The notes under the pieces were generated by a model that was given only the letters and a program-made list of their open reading frames with translations, searched no databases and was not told the origin of the DNA. The position numbers and the translations under genes were made by a program. 64,000 nt of DNA from Prochlorococcus sp. MIT 1307 (lineage in GTDB: Bacteria > Cyanobacteriota > Cyanobacteriia > PCC-6307 > Cyanobiaceae), in the NCBI RefSeq assembly GCF_034092395.1, contig NZ_CP139301.1, positions 682,001 through 746,000 on the forward strand. Reading direction: 5' to 3'. Positions 1 through 9,295 of this stretch are shown here, piece after piece. Position 1 is the first letter of the stretch. Each line of letters opens with the position of its first letter.

Positions 1-1
1 C

Positions 2-1684
2 AGAAATATCATCAAAAACAATTTCGAAGGTTTCGGATTCAGTGATGCACTCCTAGAAACAATCAAATTGAAAGGTTACAAGGAACCTTCACCCATTCAA
101 AAGGCGGCTATACCTGAACTGATGCTAGGGCGAGATTTGGTAGGACAAGCCCAGACCGGGACAGGTAAAACTGCCGCTTTTGCTCTACCGCTAATAGAAC
201 GATTAAAGAAGGAACACAAACATCCTCAGATTCTAGTGCTCACACCTACTCGTGAGCTGGCTATGCAAGTTGCAGATTCTTTCCGAGCATATGCAGCAGG
301 TCATCCTCATCTGAAAATCTTGGCAGTTTACGGAGGTGCTGACTTCCGGTCTCAAATCAATACTCTTAAAAGGGGGGTAGACGTCATTGTTGGTACTCCT
401 GGTCGAGTAATGGACCACATGCGTCAAAAAACACTTACTACAGCTGACTTGGAATGTCTAGTCCTCGACGAAGCAGATGAGATGCTTCGAATGGGTTTTA
501 TAGATGATGTCGAATGGATACTTGATCAGTTGCCGAATAAGCGTCAACTTATTTTATTCTCTGCAACTATGCCTTCTGAGATAAGAAGGCTATCAAAACG
601 CTACCTTAATGAGCCTGCAGAAATCACCATCAAATCTTGCGCACAAGAAGCCCGGCTAATTAAGCAAAGCTTTATAACTGTCAAAAATACTCACAAGATT
701 GAAGCTGTCAAAAGAGTGCTTGAAGCGAGAAGTGGTCAAGGTGTAATCATTTTTGTACGCACAAAGATGATTACATTAAGTGTTGCCGAAGCACTGGAAG
801 CTTCTGGTCATGAAGTCGCTGTTCTTAATGGTGATGTCCCTCAAACCCAACGCGAAAGGACAGTTGAACGTCTACGAAATGGCAATATTAATATTCTTGT
901 CGCCACAGATGTAGCTGCTAGAGGCTTAGATGTTGAACGTGTCGGCCTTGTAGTTAACTACGACATGCCGTTCGATAGTGAAGCATATATTCACCGTATT
1001 GGTCGTACTGGAAGGGCTGGTAGGAATGGTGAGGCCATCCTTTTCGTAAATCCCAGGGAAAGACATTTCTTAAGCAACCTTGAAAGAGCGGTTGGTCAAC
1101 CTATTGAGCAGATGGCAATACCCAGCAATAATGATATTAATAAGAGCCGAATCGAAAGACTTCATGCACAGCTCTTAAAGGCTGCAAAGGAGGGTAGAGA
1201 TCACGACGAAGAAACAACCCTTTTTAATGAGCTAATTAAAAACGTAGGGGAAGAACTGAAGATAGATTCGGACAAAATTGCTCTTGCAGCAATAAGTCTT
1301 GCTGTTGGGCCTAATCCTTTACTAGTTCATGAAGATGAAGATTGGTTAAAACAATTTGCCCAAGGCAATCGCTCAGACGAGCGTCGAGAAAAGCGCAATC
1401 ACTCACGACGAAGAACTGATAGAGACACGCATCATTCTGACAACAACATGGAATCATTCCGAGTCGCTGTTGGTCATCGTGACAGAGTCAAACCTGGCAA
1501 TTTAGTTGGTGCTATAGCCAATGAGACTGGATTAAAAGGGCGAATGATTGGACGAATTCAAATTTTTCAATCTCATAGTTTAATAGACCTGCCAAAGGGT
1601 ATGCCAGAAGATATCTTCAAGGACTTAAAAAAACTTAGAGTCATGAACAGAGAGTTGCAGATAAGTCGAAACAGCCAACAATGA
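2..1684 (+). CDS. deaD: DEAD-box ATP-dependent RNA helicase, 5' end outside window
   Basis: RNA helicase of the DeaD/CsdA type, expected to unwind RNA during ribosome assembly, mRNA turnover and cold adaptation. The frame is already open at base 2, and the residues before the first in-window TTG (base 68) belong to the Q motif (GFSDALLETI then KEPSPIQ), so the gene starts upstream. Counted from base 68, Walker A AQTGTGKT is near residues 28-35, PTRELA 60-65, DEAD 134-137, followed by SAT, ARGLDV and HRIGRTGRAGR. The last 75 or so residues resemble the DbpA-type RNA-binding domain, and a charged Arg-rich stretch precedes it. Another RNA-binding gene follows 316 bases downstream. Function certain; exact orthology (deaD versus rhlE/crhR types) is inferred from the C-terminal domain. 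Confidence 0.93.
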   Translation, partial: RNIIKNNFEGFGFSDALLETIKLKGYKEPSPIQKAAIPELMLGRDLVGQAQTGTGKTAAFALPLIERLKKEHKHPQILVLTPTRELAMQVADSFRAYAAGHPHLKILAVYGGADFRSQINTLKRGVDVIVGTPGRVMDHMRQKTLTTADLECLVLDEADEMLRMGFIDDVEWILDQLPNKRQLILFSATMPSEIRRLSKRYLNEPAEITIKSCAQEARLIKQSFITVKNTHKIEAVKRVLEARSGQGVIIFVRTKMITLSVAEALEASGHEVAVLNGDVPQTQRERTVERLRNGNINILVATDVAARGLDVERVGLVVNYDMPFDSEAYIHRIGRTGRAGRNGEAILFVNPRERHFLSNLERAVGQPIEQMAIPSNNDINKSRIERLHAQLLKAAKEGRDHDEETTLFNELIKNVGEELKIDSDKIALAAISLAVGPNPLLVHEDEDWLKQFAQGNRSDERREKRNHSRRRTDRDTHHSDNNMESFRVAVGHRDRVKPGNLVGAIANETGLKGRMIGRIQIFQSHSLIDLPKGMPEDIFKDLKKLRVMNRELQISRNSQQ

Positions 1685-1877
1685 TTTATTGCTATTAACA
1701 AGATTGAGCTCCTACTCCTTACTTTCTTGAACAAAAGAAGCATTATCTATATGCAAAACAACCAAATTAGATCCTGTTTAAAGAGCCAATATCCTCAAAG
1801 AAACAAAATGTTCTTTTTGTTCATTAGTTGCTAGCTGTCACTTTTAAACCGGCTTCCCTGTAGTTTGGTAATGCATC

Positions 1878-1935
1878 AGCTTCAGCTAACAGGCTCCAAA
1901 CGGCTCGCTCCCAAAGCTTCAGCTTCCAGGCTCCA
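1878..1935 (+). repeat. Imperfect direct repeat in the leader of the RRM gene
   Basis: The 316-base gap 1685-2000 contains no convincing ORF. Within it two 21-base units lie in the same direction at 1878-1898 and 1915-1935. Each reads AGCTTCAGCT, three variable bases, then AGGCTCCA, so 18 of 21 positions match. The repeats sit 66-123 bases before the start codon of the RNA-binding protein gene and are richer in G+C than their surroundings. They may be RNA or DNA binding sites; this is inference. Confidence 0.6.
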
Positions 1936-2000
1936 GCATTCAAGGACTTTCCTTTTCGGACCAATGCTTCACTGATCACATCCCATCAGTCCCTTTAGGA

Positions 2001-2318
2001 ATGACCATTTACATAGGAAACCTGTCTTTCCAGGCAGAGCAGGAAGATTTAGTTGACCTCTTCAGCCAATATGGGGAAGTAAAAAAAGCCAGTCTTCCCC
2101 TAGATCGCGAAACTGGAAGAAAGCGAGGGTTTGCCTTCGTTGAGATGAGTCAAGATGCAGATGAGCAAAAAGCAATAGATGATCTTCAGGATGTCGAATG
2201 GATGGGTCGAATGATACGTGTAAATAAAGCTACACCTCGTGAAGGATCACGTGGTGGCGGTGGCGGTGGTGGTGGTGGACGTGGCGGTTATGGCGATAAT
2301 GGCAACAATCGCTGGTAA
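2001..2318 (+). CDS. Glycine-rich RRM RNA-binding protein (cyanobacterial Rbp family)
   Basis: Single-RRM RNA-binding protein of 105 residues. RNP2 (IYIGNL) is at residues 3-8 and RNP1 (KRGFAFVEM) near 41-49; the tail from about residue 82 is almost pure glycine with Arg, Tyr and Asn, encoded by a GGT/GGC tract. Cyanobacterial Rbp proteins of this build bind RNA and are commonly cold- or stress-induced; some guide photosynthetic mRNAs to thylakoids. The ATG follows an AGGA immediately, with no spacer, so a classical Shine-Dalgarno interaction is doubtful. It lies behind a DEAD-box helicase, a pairing that suggests RNA remodelling, and has a long leader with direct repeats and a double hairpin behind it, so it is probably its own transcription unit. 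Confidence 0.92.
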   Translation: MTIYIGNLSFQAEQEDLVDLFSQYGEVKKASLPLDRETGRKRGFAFVEMSQDADEQKAIDDLQDVEWMGRMIRVNKATPREGSRGGGGGGGGGRGGYGDNGNNRW

Positions 2319-2348
2319 TTCCCAAAATCCTTATCAACTGCGAACTGA

Positions 2349-2417
2349 GAACTGAGAGTTCATCCAAATGATGGTCTCTCAGTTCGCTCTAGGTTTTGTT
2401 CAATAGAGCAAAACCTA
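2349..2417 (+). terminator. Tandem hairpins behind the RRM gene
   Basis: First hairpin: 2349-2358 (GAACTGAGAG) pairs perfectly with 2376-2385 around a 17-base loop that can fold further (CATC/GATG). Second hairpin: 2390-2398 (TAGGTTTTG) pairs with 2409-2417 around a 10-base loop and is followed by TCTTTT. Together they look like the 3' end of the RRM mRNA. The rest of the 2319-2674 gap is AT-rich and shows no gene. Confidence 0.6.
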
Positions 2418-2674
2418 TCTTTTAAGATTTACTAGAATGTCTATTGGGATTAATTAGAGGCAATCGATTTCTTAAATAAAGAAAAAGGTCCCATCAAGCA
2501 TCCTTTAGTAGAAATATTATTCGGCTTATAAATTCGAAAATAACTTCTCAATTCCAAGCTCTCAAATTTCTATTCGCACTGTGAAAAAGTGTCATTATCC
2601 AATCGCCATTCTTACTTAAATTAATAGTCAAAAGAATTTCTTCAATTCTATAAAATGATCAATAGCAAAACTTA

Positions 2675-4474
2675 ATGACTATTCGAACACCATCATCAAA
2701 GAATCCGCTTCTTAGACTATTAAGCAATCTAAGGAGCTCTCGCCAACTAATTTTTGCAGCAACAACTTGTTCCATTTTAAACAAAATTTTAGACCTCGCT
2801 CCACCTGTTCTAATAGGACTTTCAGTCGATGTTGTCGTTCGCGAGCAAACCTCTTGGTTGGCTGGTCTAGGGTTTAAATCTGTTCCTAGTCAGCTAGGTA
2901 TTCTTGCTTTTATTTCCTTCTTAATATGGAGTGCGGAATCTTTATTTGAATACCTTTATGGTTTTCTTTGGCGTAACTTAGCTCAAACGACACAACACAC
3001 CCTAAGAATAAAAGCTTATAGCCACCTCCAAAAATTAGAGATGGCTTTTTTCGAAGGTGATAGTTCAGGGCGACTAATGACAGTTCTTAATGATGATATT
3101 AATCAACTAGAAAGATTCTTAGATCATGGTGCAAATCAAATCCTTCAATTAATAGTCACCGTTATAGTTGTCGGTGGAGCAATGGCAATTATTGCTCCAG
3201 GAGTTGCTTTTCTTTCATTCCTTCCCATCCCTTTTATTCTCTGGGGGTCAATTAATTTCCAAAAAAAACTAGCACCTAGGTATCGGGAGGTAAGAAATCG
3301 AGCAGGAGATATTGCAGCTCGGCTCAGCAACAATCTAGGTGGAATGCTCACTATTAAAAGCTTCACAACAGAGAGTTGGGAGTTAGAACGTATTAGAGAA
3401 GAAAGTGAGGCATACCGTAGAAGTAATCGCAAAGCAATAAAGCTTTCTGCCGCCTTCATACCTCTCATCCGTTTTGCAATACTTTTTGCATTTCTTTCAA
3501 TCCTAGTAATTGGAGGATTGCAAGCCTGGAGAGGAGAACTAGCAATAGGCACGTATAGTTTTCTAGTGTTTATTACCCAAAGGCTTCTTTGGCCACTTAC
3601 TACTCTAGGCAACACTCTTGACGAATACCAACGATCAATGGCTTCGACAAATAGGGTTTTAGATTTAATAGATACACCTATAACTATTTCAAGTGGATTG
3701 AAAAATATTCTGCCAAATGAAATAATTGGAACGATAGAGTTCAAAGAAGTTAATTTTAATTATAGTGATCGTTTAGTAATACTTGATAAGTTTAACTTAC
3801 AAATACCAGCAGGAAAAACAATTGGAATAGTAGGCCCAACTGGTTCAGGTAAGAGCACCCTAGTCAAACTTCTACTCAGACTGTATAAGTTAAATTCTGG
3901 CGAAATCAAACTTGATGGGCATCTAATTGAATCCCTTAATCTCAAAGATCTTCGTCGCTGTATTGCACTTGTTAGTCAAGATGTGTATCTCTTCCATGGA
4001 ACAATTGAAGAGAATATTGCCTATGGAAATAAAAATGTAAGTAAAGAAAAAATTATAAATGCAGCTAAATTAGCTGAGGCAGCAGAATTTATAGATTGTC
4101 TTCCAGAAAAGTACAAAACACTTGTAGGAGAAAGAGGGCAAAAGCTTTCAGGTGGTCAAAGACAAAGAATTGCTCTAGCAAGAGCAATTTTGAAGGATGC
4201 ACCAATTTTAATTTTAGATGAAGCCACTGCCGCCGTTGACAATGAAACTGAAGCCGCGATACAACGTTCTCTTGAAAAAATAACAAAGAATAGGACTACT
4301 ATTGTCATAGCTCATAGACTAAGTACTGTTAGGAATGCCGACAAAATTGTAGTTTTAGAAAAAGGAAAAGTCGTTGAAGTAGGAAGGCATGAAATGCTTT
4401 TAGATATGAATGGTTCATATGCAGACTTATGGAGGGTCCAGGCCGGATTACAAAGTAAAGATTTGCTCACTTAA
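2675..4474 (+). CDS. ABC exporter, fused permease-ATPase (MsbA/MdlB-like)
   Basis: Half-transporter of 599 residues that would act as a homodimer or heterodimer in the cytoplasmic membrane. The N-terminal half (about 1-330) is an ABC exporter membrane domain with several hydrophobic segments. The C-terminal half is the ATPase: Walker A GPTGSGKST near 386-394, Q-loop VSQDVYLF, signature LSGGQRQR, Walker B ILILDEATAAVD and H-loop IVIAHRLST. This domain order is typical of lipid, peptide or drug exporters (MsbA, LmrA); the substrate cannot be read from sequence. It stands alone on the plus strand and converges on the PsbP-like gene, so context gives no substrate hint. The ATG start has no strong ribosome binding site. 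Confidence 0.9.
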   Translation: MTIRTPSSKNPLLRLLSNLRSSRQLIFAATTCSILNKILDLAPPVLIGLSVDVVVREQTSWLAGLGFKSVPSQLGILAFISFLIWSAESLFEYLYGFLWRNLAQTTQHTLRIKAYSHLQKLEMAFFEGDSSGRLMTVLNDDINQLERFLDHGANQILQLIVTVIVVGGAMAIIAPGVAFLSFLPIPFILWGSINFQKKLAPRYREVRNRAGDIAARLSNNLGGMLTIKSFTTESWELERIREESEAYRRSNRKAIKLSAAFIPLIRFAILFAFLSILVIGGLQAWRGELAIGTYSFLVFITQRLLWPLTTLGNTLDEYQRSMASTNRVLDLIDTPITISSGLKNILPNEIIGTIEFKEVNFNYSDRLVILDKFNLQIPAGKTIGIVGPTGSGKSTLVKLLLRLYKLNSGEIKLDGHLIESLNLKDLRRCIALVSQDVYLFHGTIEENIAYGNKNVSKEKIINAAKLAEAAEFIDCLPEKYKTLVGERGQKLSGGQRQRIALARAILKDAPILILDEATAAVDNETEAAIQRSLEKITKNRTTIVIAHRLSTVRNADKIVVLEKGKVVEVGRHEMLLDMNGSYADLWRVQAGLQSKDLLT

Positions 4475-4574
4475 GCAAAATAAAATCCAACTAATTATTA
4501 GGTTGAGATGCAGAATAGACAATTTATTAACGGAATTTATTCTTACCAGGTTCCCTATTAAATACAATAGATAT

Positions 4575-5138
4575 TTAAATAAGAAATCTAAATGAAGTAA
4601 TAGAGCGTTCAAATATATTTCTGACTTTAGTCCACCTAATCTCATTGGTACTCGCTGCAAGAGTATATAAATATCCTCGATCAACAACAACTGTTGCAAG
4701 CTCATGCCTGTCTCGATCTTGAAGGTGGACAGAGTATTCCAAATCGTAAAAAGTGTGATCAAAGTCCTCACGCTTATTTGCTGCAACCAAATCAGCCTCT
4801 CTACCTGTTCCTTCAGGCGCAATCACTTCTAGCATTAATCTTTCTCCAACTGCTTCAGGACTGCCAAGTTCCTCTAGTTCGACATCCGCCCCTACTTCTG
4901 AAACAACCAAACTAAGAGTTTCATCACTATTGATGAGATCATGAAAAACCACTTTTGGACCTCCACTTACAGCAACTCTGGTCCATCCATTGGGATAAAG
5001 AAATCCATAGCGCCCATCTGTACTTTGAAAGGAATTAAAGCCTGAGGCCAGGTTCCCTCCTCCACAGGAAGTCAAAAAAACAACCAGCAAAAGAGTCACT
5101 CCCAAACTCATCCAAGAACGAAAGGTTCCTAACATCAT
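4575..5138 (-). CDS. psbP: PsbP-domain lipoprotein of photosystem II
   Basis: Cyanobacterial PsbP (CyanoP-like) protein of 187 residues. The first 26 residues form a lipoprotein signal peptide ending in a lipobox (LTSC), so the mature protein should be lipid-anchored on the lumenal face of the thylakoid. The PsbP fold follows: an F-x-S-x-DGRYGFLYP entry, GPKVVFHD and SETLSL-like strands, and a C-terminal strand with YTLAAST. CyanoP binds photosystem II assembly intermediates; in plants PsbP tunes calcium and chloride at the oxygen-evolving site. The gene is alone on the minus strand, convergent with the ABC exporter and divergent from recR. Confidence 0.9.
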   Translation of the reverse strand: MMLGTFRSWMSLGVTLLLVVFLTSCGGGNLASGFNSFQSTDGRYGFLYPNGWTRVAVSGGPKVVFHDLINSDETLSLVVSEVGADVELEELGSPEAVGERLMLEVIAPEGTGREADLVAANKREDFDHTFYDLEYSVHLQDRDRHELATVVVDRGYLYTLAASTNEIRWTKVRNIFERSITSFRFLI

Positions 5139-5254
5139 CAGCCAAATAGCTTTTTCTATTCTGCCGGAGTCTAGTAATTACTGTCAGAAGAATTGTGCAT
5201 CCACTATCTAATCAACCCAACACCGCTTAAATTCTGTCCACATGCAGCAAAACC

Positions 5255-5854
5255 CTGAGCGGATTTACGCGACCACTTGCTCGACTTATAGAGCAATTTG
5301 AACAGTTACCTGGGATTGGTTCAAGAACAGCCCAAAGGCTTGCTTTGTATTTATTGCGTCAACCTGAAGAAAAAATTCTTGCTTTTTCTAATGCCCTACT
5401 AAATGCTAAAAGCCAAGTTGGACAATGCCAAAAATGTTTCCATCTCAGTGCTGAGCCCGAATGTGAAATCTGTAGCAACATTGAAAGGAACAAAGATCAA
5501 CTTTGTGTAGTTGCTGAATCTCGTGATCTAATAGCGCTAGAACGAACACGAGAATACAAAGGGATCTATCACGTCCTAGGAGGACTAATCTCACCAATGG
5601 ATGGCATAGGGCCAGAAATATTGCATATATCAAGCCTAGTCAAAAGGGTCGATAAGAACGATATCAAAGAAGTTATTCTTGCGCTTACTCCTAGTGTCGA
5701 AGGTGATACAACAAGTCTATATCTAGCTCGCCTGCTAAGGCCTTTTACTAAAGTAAGTCGTATCGCCTACGGCCTTCCTATGGGGAGTGAGCTGGAATAC
5801 GCAGATGAAGTCACGCTAACACGTGCTCTTGAAGGTCGTAGGGCAATGGATTAA
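5255..5854 (+). CDS. recR: Recombination protein RecR, unusual start
   Basis: RecR, the clamp-like partner of RecF/RecO that loads RecA at gaps. A helix-hairpin-helix entry ([11 protein letters not shown]), a four-cysteine zinc site (CQKC...CEIC) and a Toprim domain ([13 protein letters not shown] through [11 protein letters not shown]) are all visible, and the tail ends as in RecR ([14 protein letters not shown]). Homologous protein sequence continues upstream of the first in-frame TTG (5345) to about base 5255 ([16 protein letters not shown]), yet no in-frame ATG, GTG or TTG exists there. The stop at 5228-5230 limits the options to CTG 5255, CTG 5234 or ATT 5231. CTG 5255 is chosen because it gives the usual N-terminus. 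lipA follows by 24 bases. Confidence 0.88.
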   Translation: MSGFTRPLARLIEQFEQLPGIGSRTAQRLALYLLRQPEEKILAFSNALLNAKSQVGQCQKCFHLSAEPECEICSNIERNKDQLCVVAESRDLIALERTREYKGIYHVLGGLISPMDGIGPEILHISSLVKRVDKNDIKEVILALTPSVEGDTTSLYLARLLRPFTKVSRIAYGLPMGSELEYADEVTLTRALEGRRAMD

Positions 5855-5878
5855 CAACCAATGTCACAATTAAATTAA

Positions 5879-6799
5879 ATGACTACTCAGAGTAGACAAT
5901 CTCAATTTAGCCGCATTCCTCCAAAGGAGCGGTTACCCAAATGGATCAAACCATCTATTGGAAGAGTCTCGGAATTAGAAAAAGTACAAGGCCTTGTCAA
6001 GAAATATCGTCTTAACACTATCTGCGAAGAAGGGCGTTGTCCTAATCGTGGAGAATGTTATGCAGCAGGCACAGCAACCTTTTTACTTGGAGGGTCGATC
6101 TGCACTAGAAGTTGTTCATTCTGTCAGGTCGATAAAGGGAGTCCTAATAAAAATATCGACTACTTAGAAGCTGAACGAATAGCAAATGCTGTTTTTCAGA
6201 TGGGTCTTCGTTATGTAGTCCTTACATCGGTTGCACGAGATGACTTATCTGATCATGGGGCAAGCCTCTTTTGCAAAACCATGAAGGAGATACGCAAACT
6301 AAATACTGAAATAGACATTGAAGTTTTAACACCCGATTTCTGGGGAGGTGGTGCTAACAAAACACACTCAATTAACAAGCAAAGAGAACGCCTAATGGAA
6401 GTGCTTCGGGCGAAGCCAGTATGTTTCAACCACAATCTGGAAACAGTTGAGCGGCTCCAAAAAGAAGTTAGGCGAGGAGCAACTTACACGAGGTCACTTG
6501 GTCTATTAAAAGCAGCGAGGGAGTTAGCACCAAACATCCCTACCAAATCTGGCCTAATGCTTGGGTTAGGAGAAACTAAAGAAGAAATAATAAAAACACT
6601 AGAAGACCTCAGGTCTGTGGATTGTCAATACCTAACTTTGGGGCAATATTTACGGCCTTCACTTGCGCATATTCCAGTAGCTCATTATTGGGAGCCCAAA
6701 GACTTCGTAGTTTTTGCCAGTGAAGCAAAGAAGCTAGGCTTCAAAAGAATAAATAGTGGACCATTGGTAAGAAGTAGTTATCACGCAGAAGAAAGCTAA
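5879..6799 (+). CDS. lipA: Lipoyl synthase, radical SAM
   Basis: Inserts two sulfurs into protein-bound octanoate to make the lipoyl cofactor of pyruvate dehydrogenase and glycine cleavage complexes. The 306-residue protein carries the auxiliary cluster cysteines in [12 protein letters not shown] (about 49-60), the radical-SAM CxxxCxxC in CTRSCSFC (about 75-82) and the C-terminal RSSYHAEE serine ligand motif, so all LipA hallmarks are present. ATG at 5879, 24 bases after recR, suggests co-transcription. Its stop overlaps the end of the minus-strand acetyltransferase by four bases (6796-6799), so the two transcripts converge. Confidence 0.96.
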   Translation: MTTQSRQSQFSRIPPKERLPKWIKPSIGRVSELEKVQGLVKKYRLNTICEEGRCPNRGECYAAGTATFLLGGSICTRSCSFCQVDKGSPNKNIDYLEAERIANAVFQMGLRYVVLTSVARDDLSDHGASLFCKTMKEIRKLNTEIDIEVLTPDFWGGGANKTHSINKQRERLMEVLRAKPVCFNHNLETVERLQKEVRRGATYTRSLGLLKAARELAPNIPTKSGLMLGLGETKEEIIKTLEDLRSVDCQYLTLGQYLRPSLAHIPVAHYWEPKDFVVFASEAKKLGFKRINSGPLVRSSYHAEES

Positions 6800-7320
6800 A
6801 TACTCAACGCATCCGAATCAGAGGCTTTCCAAAGCCTAAGACTTTTATGGAGAACCTCTTTGCATTCTGCAGACATAAGGACTCCAGCCCCCCCCCAAAC
6901 CATCCTCAAGGGAAGATCCCTTGGAGAGGATCCAACTTCTCTAACCTTCTTAAATCCCCTCCTTAAAAAATAACGAACAAGGCGTAAGTGCTGATGTTCT
7001 TCATCACAAATAGCCAATAACCTAGCCTGTTTACAAGGTGTCTCTTCCAAAGCCCAAGCCATAGTCGCGGCCCAAATCAGATGTCCAACGCCCTCAGGTG
7101 CGTTGGAACTAACTCGCATAGTATCTAATTGCAATCCCTTTACTCCTCCATAAGCCCAAGCCTTCATTTCACCCAAAATCCGAACCTTGTTTGGATCTAA
7201 CTGATCGGCAACAACAAGCCTTAATAACCACAGATTGAATGGGCGTGTCACCTTAAGACGAAGCAAAAGTCCTGCTTCCAAGGCCTCTCTTCCTAACTCT
7301 GACACCACAGATAAGGTCAC
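6796..7320 (-). CDS. Putative GNAT-like acetyltransferase, conserved cyanobacterial protein
   Basis: A 174-residue protein with features recalling a GNAT acyltransferase: a central [10 protein letters not shown] helix, a strand [10 protein letters not shown], and [14 protein letters not shown] resembling the GNAT C-terminal GF segment. No catalytic residue can be named and substrate is unknown. It is the last gene of the minus-strand run lysA-cdaA-uppS-bioB-trhO and overlaps trhO by 4 bases, so it is probably translated with it. A run of nine G:C pairs (6888-6896) lies in the coding sequence at about residues 142-144 (Trp-Gly-Gly), which would shift frame if the run changed length. Family call is tentative. 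Confidence 0.7.
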   Translation of the reverse strand: MTLSVVSELGREALEAGLLLRLKVTRPFNLWLLRLVVADQLDPNKVRILGEMKAWAYGGVKGLQLDTMRVSSNAPEGVGHLIWAATMAWALEETPCKQARLLAICDEEHQHLRLVRYFLRRGFKKVREVGSSPRDLPLRMVWGGAGVLMSAECKEVLHKSLRLWKASDSDALSI

Positions 7321-8279
7321 AAGCTTTTTCTAGGAAATGTTTTTTGAGAGTTTTTAGATCTTTCATCAATCTGTCTTTGCCTCTCCGCAAAACGACCCCT
7401 GTCCTGATCTGTATATCGATCTTTACAGTGTGAGCATTGAACACCATGAATATAGGTTGAGGTCTGAAGTTCCTTTCGCGCCAAGGGCATTCCACAGGCA
7501 TGGCACATGGTGTGCTGCCCAGGCTGAAGCTTGTGATTCACCGCAACTCTTTTGTCAAAAACAAAACACTCCCCATCCCATAGGCTCTCTTCCTCAGGGA
7601 CTTCCTCCAGATATCTCAATATCCCTCCCTGGAGATGGTGCACATCTTTAAAACCCTTTTGGAGTAAATAAGAAGTTGCTTTCTCACAACGTATGCCTCC
7701 CGTACAAAACATAGCAATACGCTTTGGACCTCTTTGTTCGACAATCCAAGGCAAACTGGCATCTACCCAAGCAGGGAAGTCGCGAAAAGTATTAGTGTTG
7801 GGATTGATTGCACCCTGAAAGCTCCCAATCCCTATCTCATATTCATTGCGAGTGTCAATTACCAAAGTATCTGGATCACTAAGGTAGGTATTCCAGTTAA
7901 AAGGGTTTACATATGCGCCTACAGACTTAAGAGGATCTATCCCTGCTACACCCATAGTAACGATTTCAGACTTCCTACGCGCTTTGAAACGACGAAAAGC
8001 CTGAGTATCAGTCCAACTTACCTTGACTTCTAAGGTCATTCCGAAAACTGATTGCCGTAAATTCTCGAGCAAAGAAACAACCCCTTCGCTCGGTCCACAA
8101 ATAGTCCCATTTACTCCTTCTCCAGCCAGCAGAATTGTCCCTCGTACTTGCCCTTGAAGAGCATTCTTAGTAAGCTGAGTCAATAAAATATCAATTGTCT
8201 CCTCTTCTATAGGAATAAAGCAATAAAAAGCTGCAACTTGAAGTTTATCAGCAGGAAGAACTTCTTCGGGATTCTTCAT
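7317..8279 (-). CDS. trhO: tRNA uridine(34) hydroxylase, rhodanese family
   Basis: TrhO (YceA) uses oxygen to hydroxylate uridine 34 of certain tRNAs, giving ho5U. The 320-residue protein has the N-terminal UPF0176 ferredoxin-like domain ([13 protein letters not shown]), a rhodanese domain with the active cysteine in [11 protein letters not shown], and a C-terminal four-cysteine zinc-like module (CHACG...CSHCKD). Length fits the family. It overlaps bioB by four bases upstream and the acetyltransferase by four bases downstream, indicating translational coupling in one operon. Confidence 0.93.
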   Translation of the reverse strand: MKNPEEVLPADKLQVAAFYCFIPIEEETIDILLTQLTKNALQGQVRGTILLAGEGVNGTICGPSEGVVSLLENLRQSVFGMTLEVKVSWTDTQAFRRFKARRKSEIVTMGVAGIDPLKSVGAYVNPFNWNTYLSDPDTLVIDTRNEYEIGIGSFQGAINPNTNTFRDFPAWVDASLPWIVEQRGPKRIAMFCTGGIRCEKATSYLLQKGFKDVHHLQGGILRYLEEVPEEESLWDGECFVFDKRVAVNHKLQPGQHTMCHACGMPLARKELQTSTYIHGVQCSHCKDRYTDQDRGRFAERQRQIDERSKNSQKTFPRKSL

Positions 8280-9277
8280 GAATTACTCAACTTCCAATTG
8301 GCCTTAACTCCAGCCTGAGATAGTAATTCTCGATCTGCTAAGACTTCTGGGTTGCTTGTTGTTAAAAGAGTATCGCCATAAAAAATCGAATCAGCTCCAG
8401 CCTGTAGGCAAAGTATCTGCCCTTCTCTACCTAACTGCTCACGTCCAGCGCTGAGACGAACACGGCTAAATGGCATCAAAATTCTTGCAGTGGCCACCAT
8501 CCGCACCATTTCCAAAGGATCCACTGCGGCAACATCCTCTAATTGAGTCCCTTCTACAGCGACCAAGGAGTTAATAGGAACACTCTCTGGATGAGGCGAC
8601 ATAGTGGCCAGAATCCTTAACAACGAAGCTCTATCCGCTATAGATTCACCCATTCCAATAATTCCTCCACAACAAATAGTGATACCAGCAGCACGAACTC
8701 GATGCAATGTTTCTAATCTTTCCTGATAAGTACGTGTGGTAATGATCTTCTCGTAGTGCTCTGGGCTTGTATCTAAATTGTGGTTATAAGCCGTCAAGCC
8801 GGCATCAGCCAAGCGGGATGCCTGCTCATTAGTAAGCATTCCAGCTGTTACACATGCCTCTAGGCCTAGCTCACGAACTCCACGTACCATCGCTAGCATT
8901 GATTCGAAGCTTTGCCCATCACGAATCTCACGCCAAGCCCATCCCATACAAAACCTGTCAGCACCTGCATCTCTTGCAGCTTTTGCACGATCTAGAACTG
9001 GCTGAACATCAAGATCTGGCTGACCTGAAACATCACTACTGTTATGAATAGATTGAGGACAATAAGCACAGTCCTCTTGACATCCGCCGGTTTTTACACT
9101 TAGGAGAGAAGCCAGTTGAACTTTATATCCAGGATTAGCCGTACGATGAACCAATTGGGCCTGCCATAGCAAATCCATAAGAGGTTGCTGAAGCAACTCT
9201 TTAACTTCATTCAAGGTCCAATCATGACGGAGGATTTGCTCCTCCGAAACGTAAGACTTGGCATCAAGCAGAGTCAT
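8276..9277 (-). CDS. bioB: Biotin synthase, radical SAM
   Basis: Converts dethiobiotin to biotin by radical sulfur insertion. The 333-residue protein has the radical-SAM cysteines in CQEDCAYC (about 65-72), the [2Fe-2S] cysteines in ACVTAG and [11 protein letters not shown], and the cluster-ligating arginine in SAGREQL. It sits 18 bases behind uppS and overlaps trhO by four bases, so it belongs to the minus-strand run. No other biotin gene is in the window. A second radical-SAM sulfur-insertion enzyme, lipA, lies 1.5 kb away on the other strand. Confidence 0.96.
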   Translation of the reverse strand: MTLLDAKSYVSEEQILRHDWTLNEVKELLQQPLMDLLWQAQLVHRTANPGYKVQLASLLSVKTGGCQEDCAYCPQSIHNSSDVSGQPDLDVQPVLDRAKAARDAGADRFCMGWAWREIRDGQSFESMLAMVRGVRELGLEACVTAGMLTNEQASRLADAGLTAYNHNLDTSPEHYEKIITTRTYQERLETLHRVRAAGITICCGGIIGMGESIADRASLLRILATMSPHPESVPINSLVAVEGTQLEDVAAVDPLEMVRMVATARILMPFSRVRLSAGREQLGREGQILCLQAGADSIFYGDTLLTTSNPEVLADRELLSQAGVKANWKLSNS

Positions 9278-9295
9278 AAATAAGGAACTAAAGAA

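Noticed and set aside
2251-2290. GGT/GGC tandem tract, considered as a microsatellite or CRISPR-like repeat
   Set aside because: It encodes the glycine tail of the RRM protein and has no spacers.
3145-3744. 199-codon frame antisense to the ABC exporter
   Set aside because: Lies fully inside a gene with complete ABC motifs; codon shadow.
4448-4822. 124-codon frame on the minus strand at the end of the PsbP-like gene
   Set aside because: Runs out of frame through the psbP-like coding region on the same strand; shadow.
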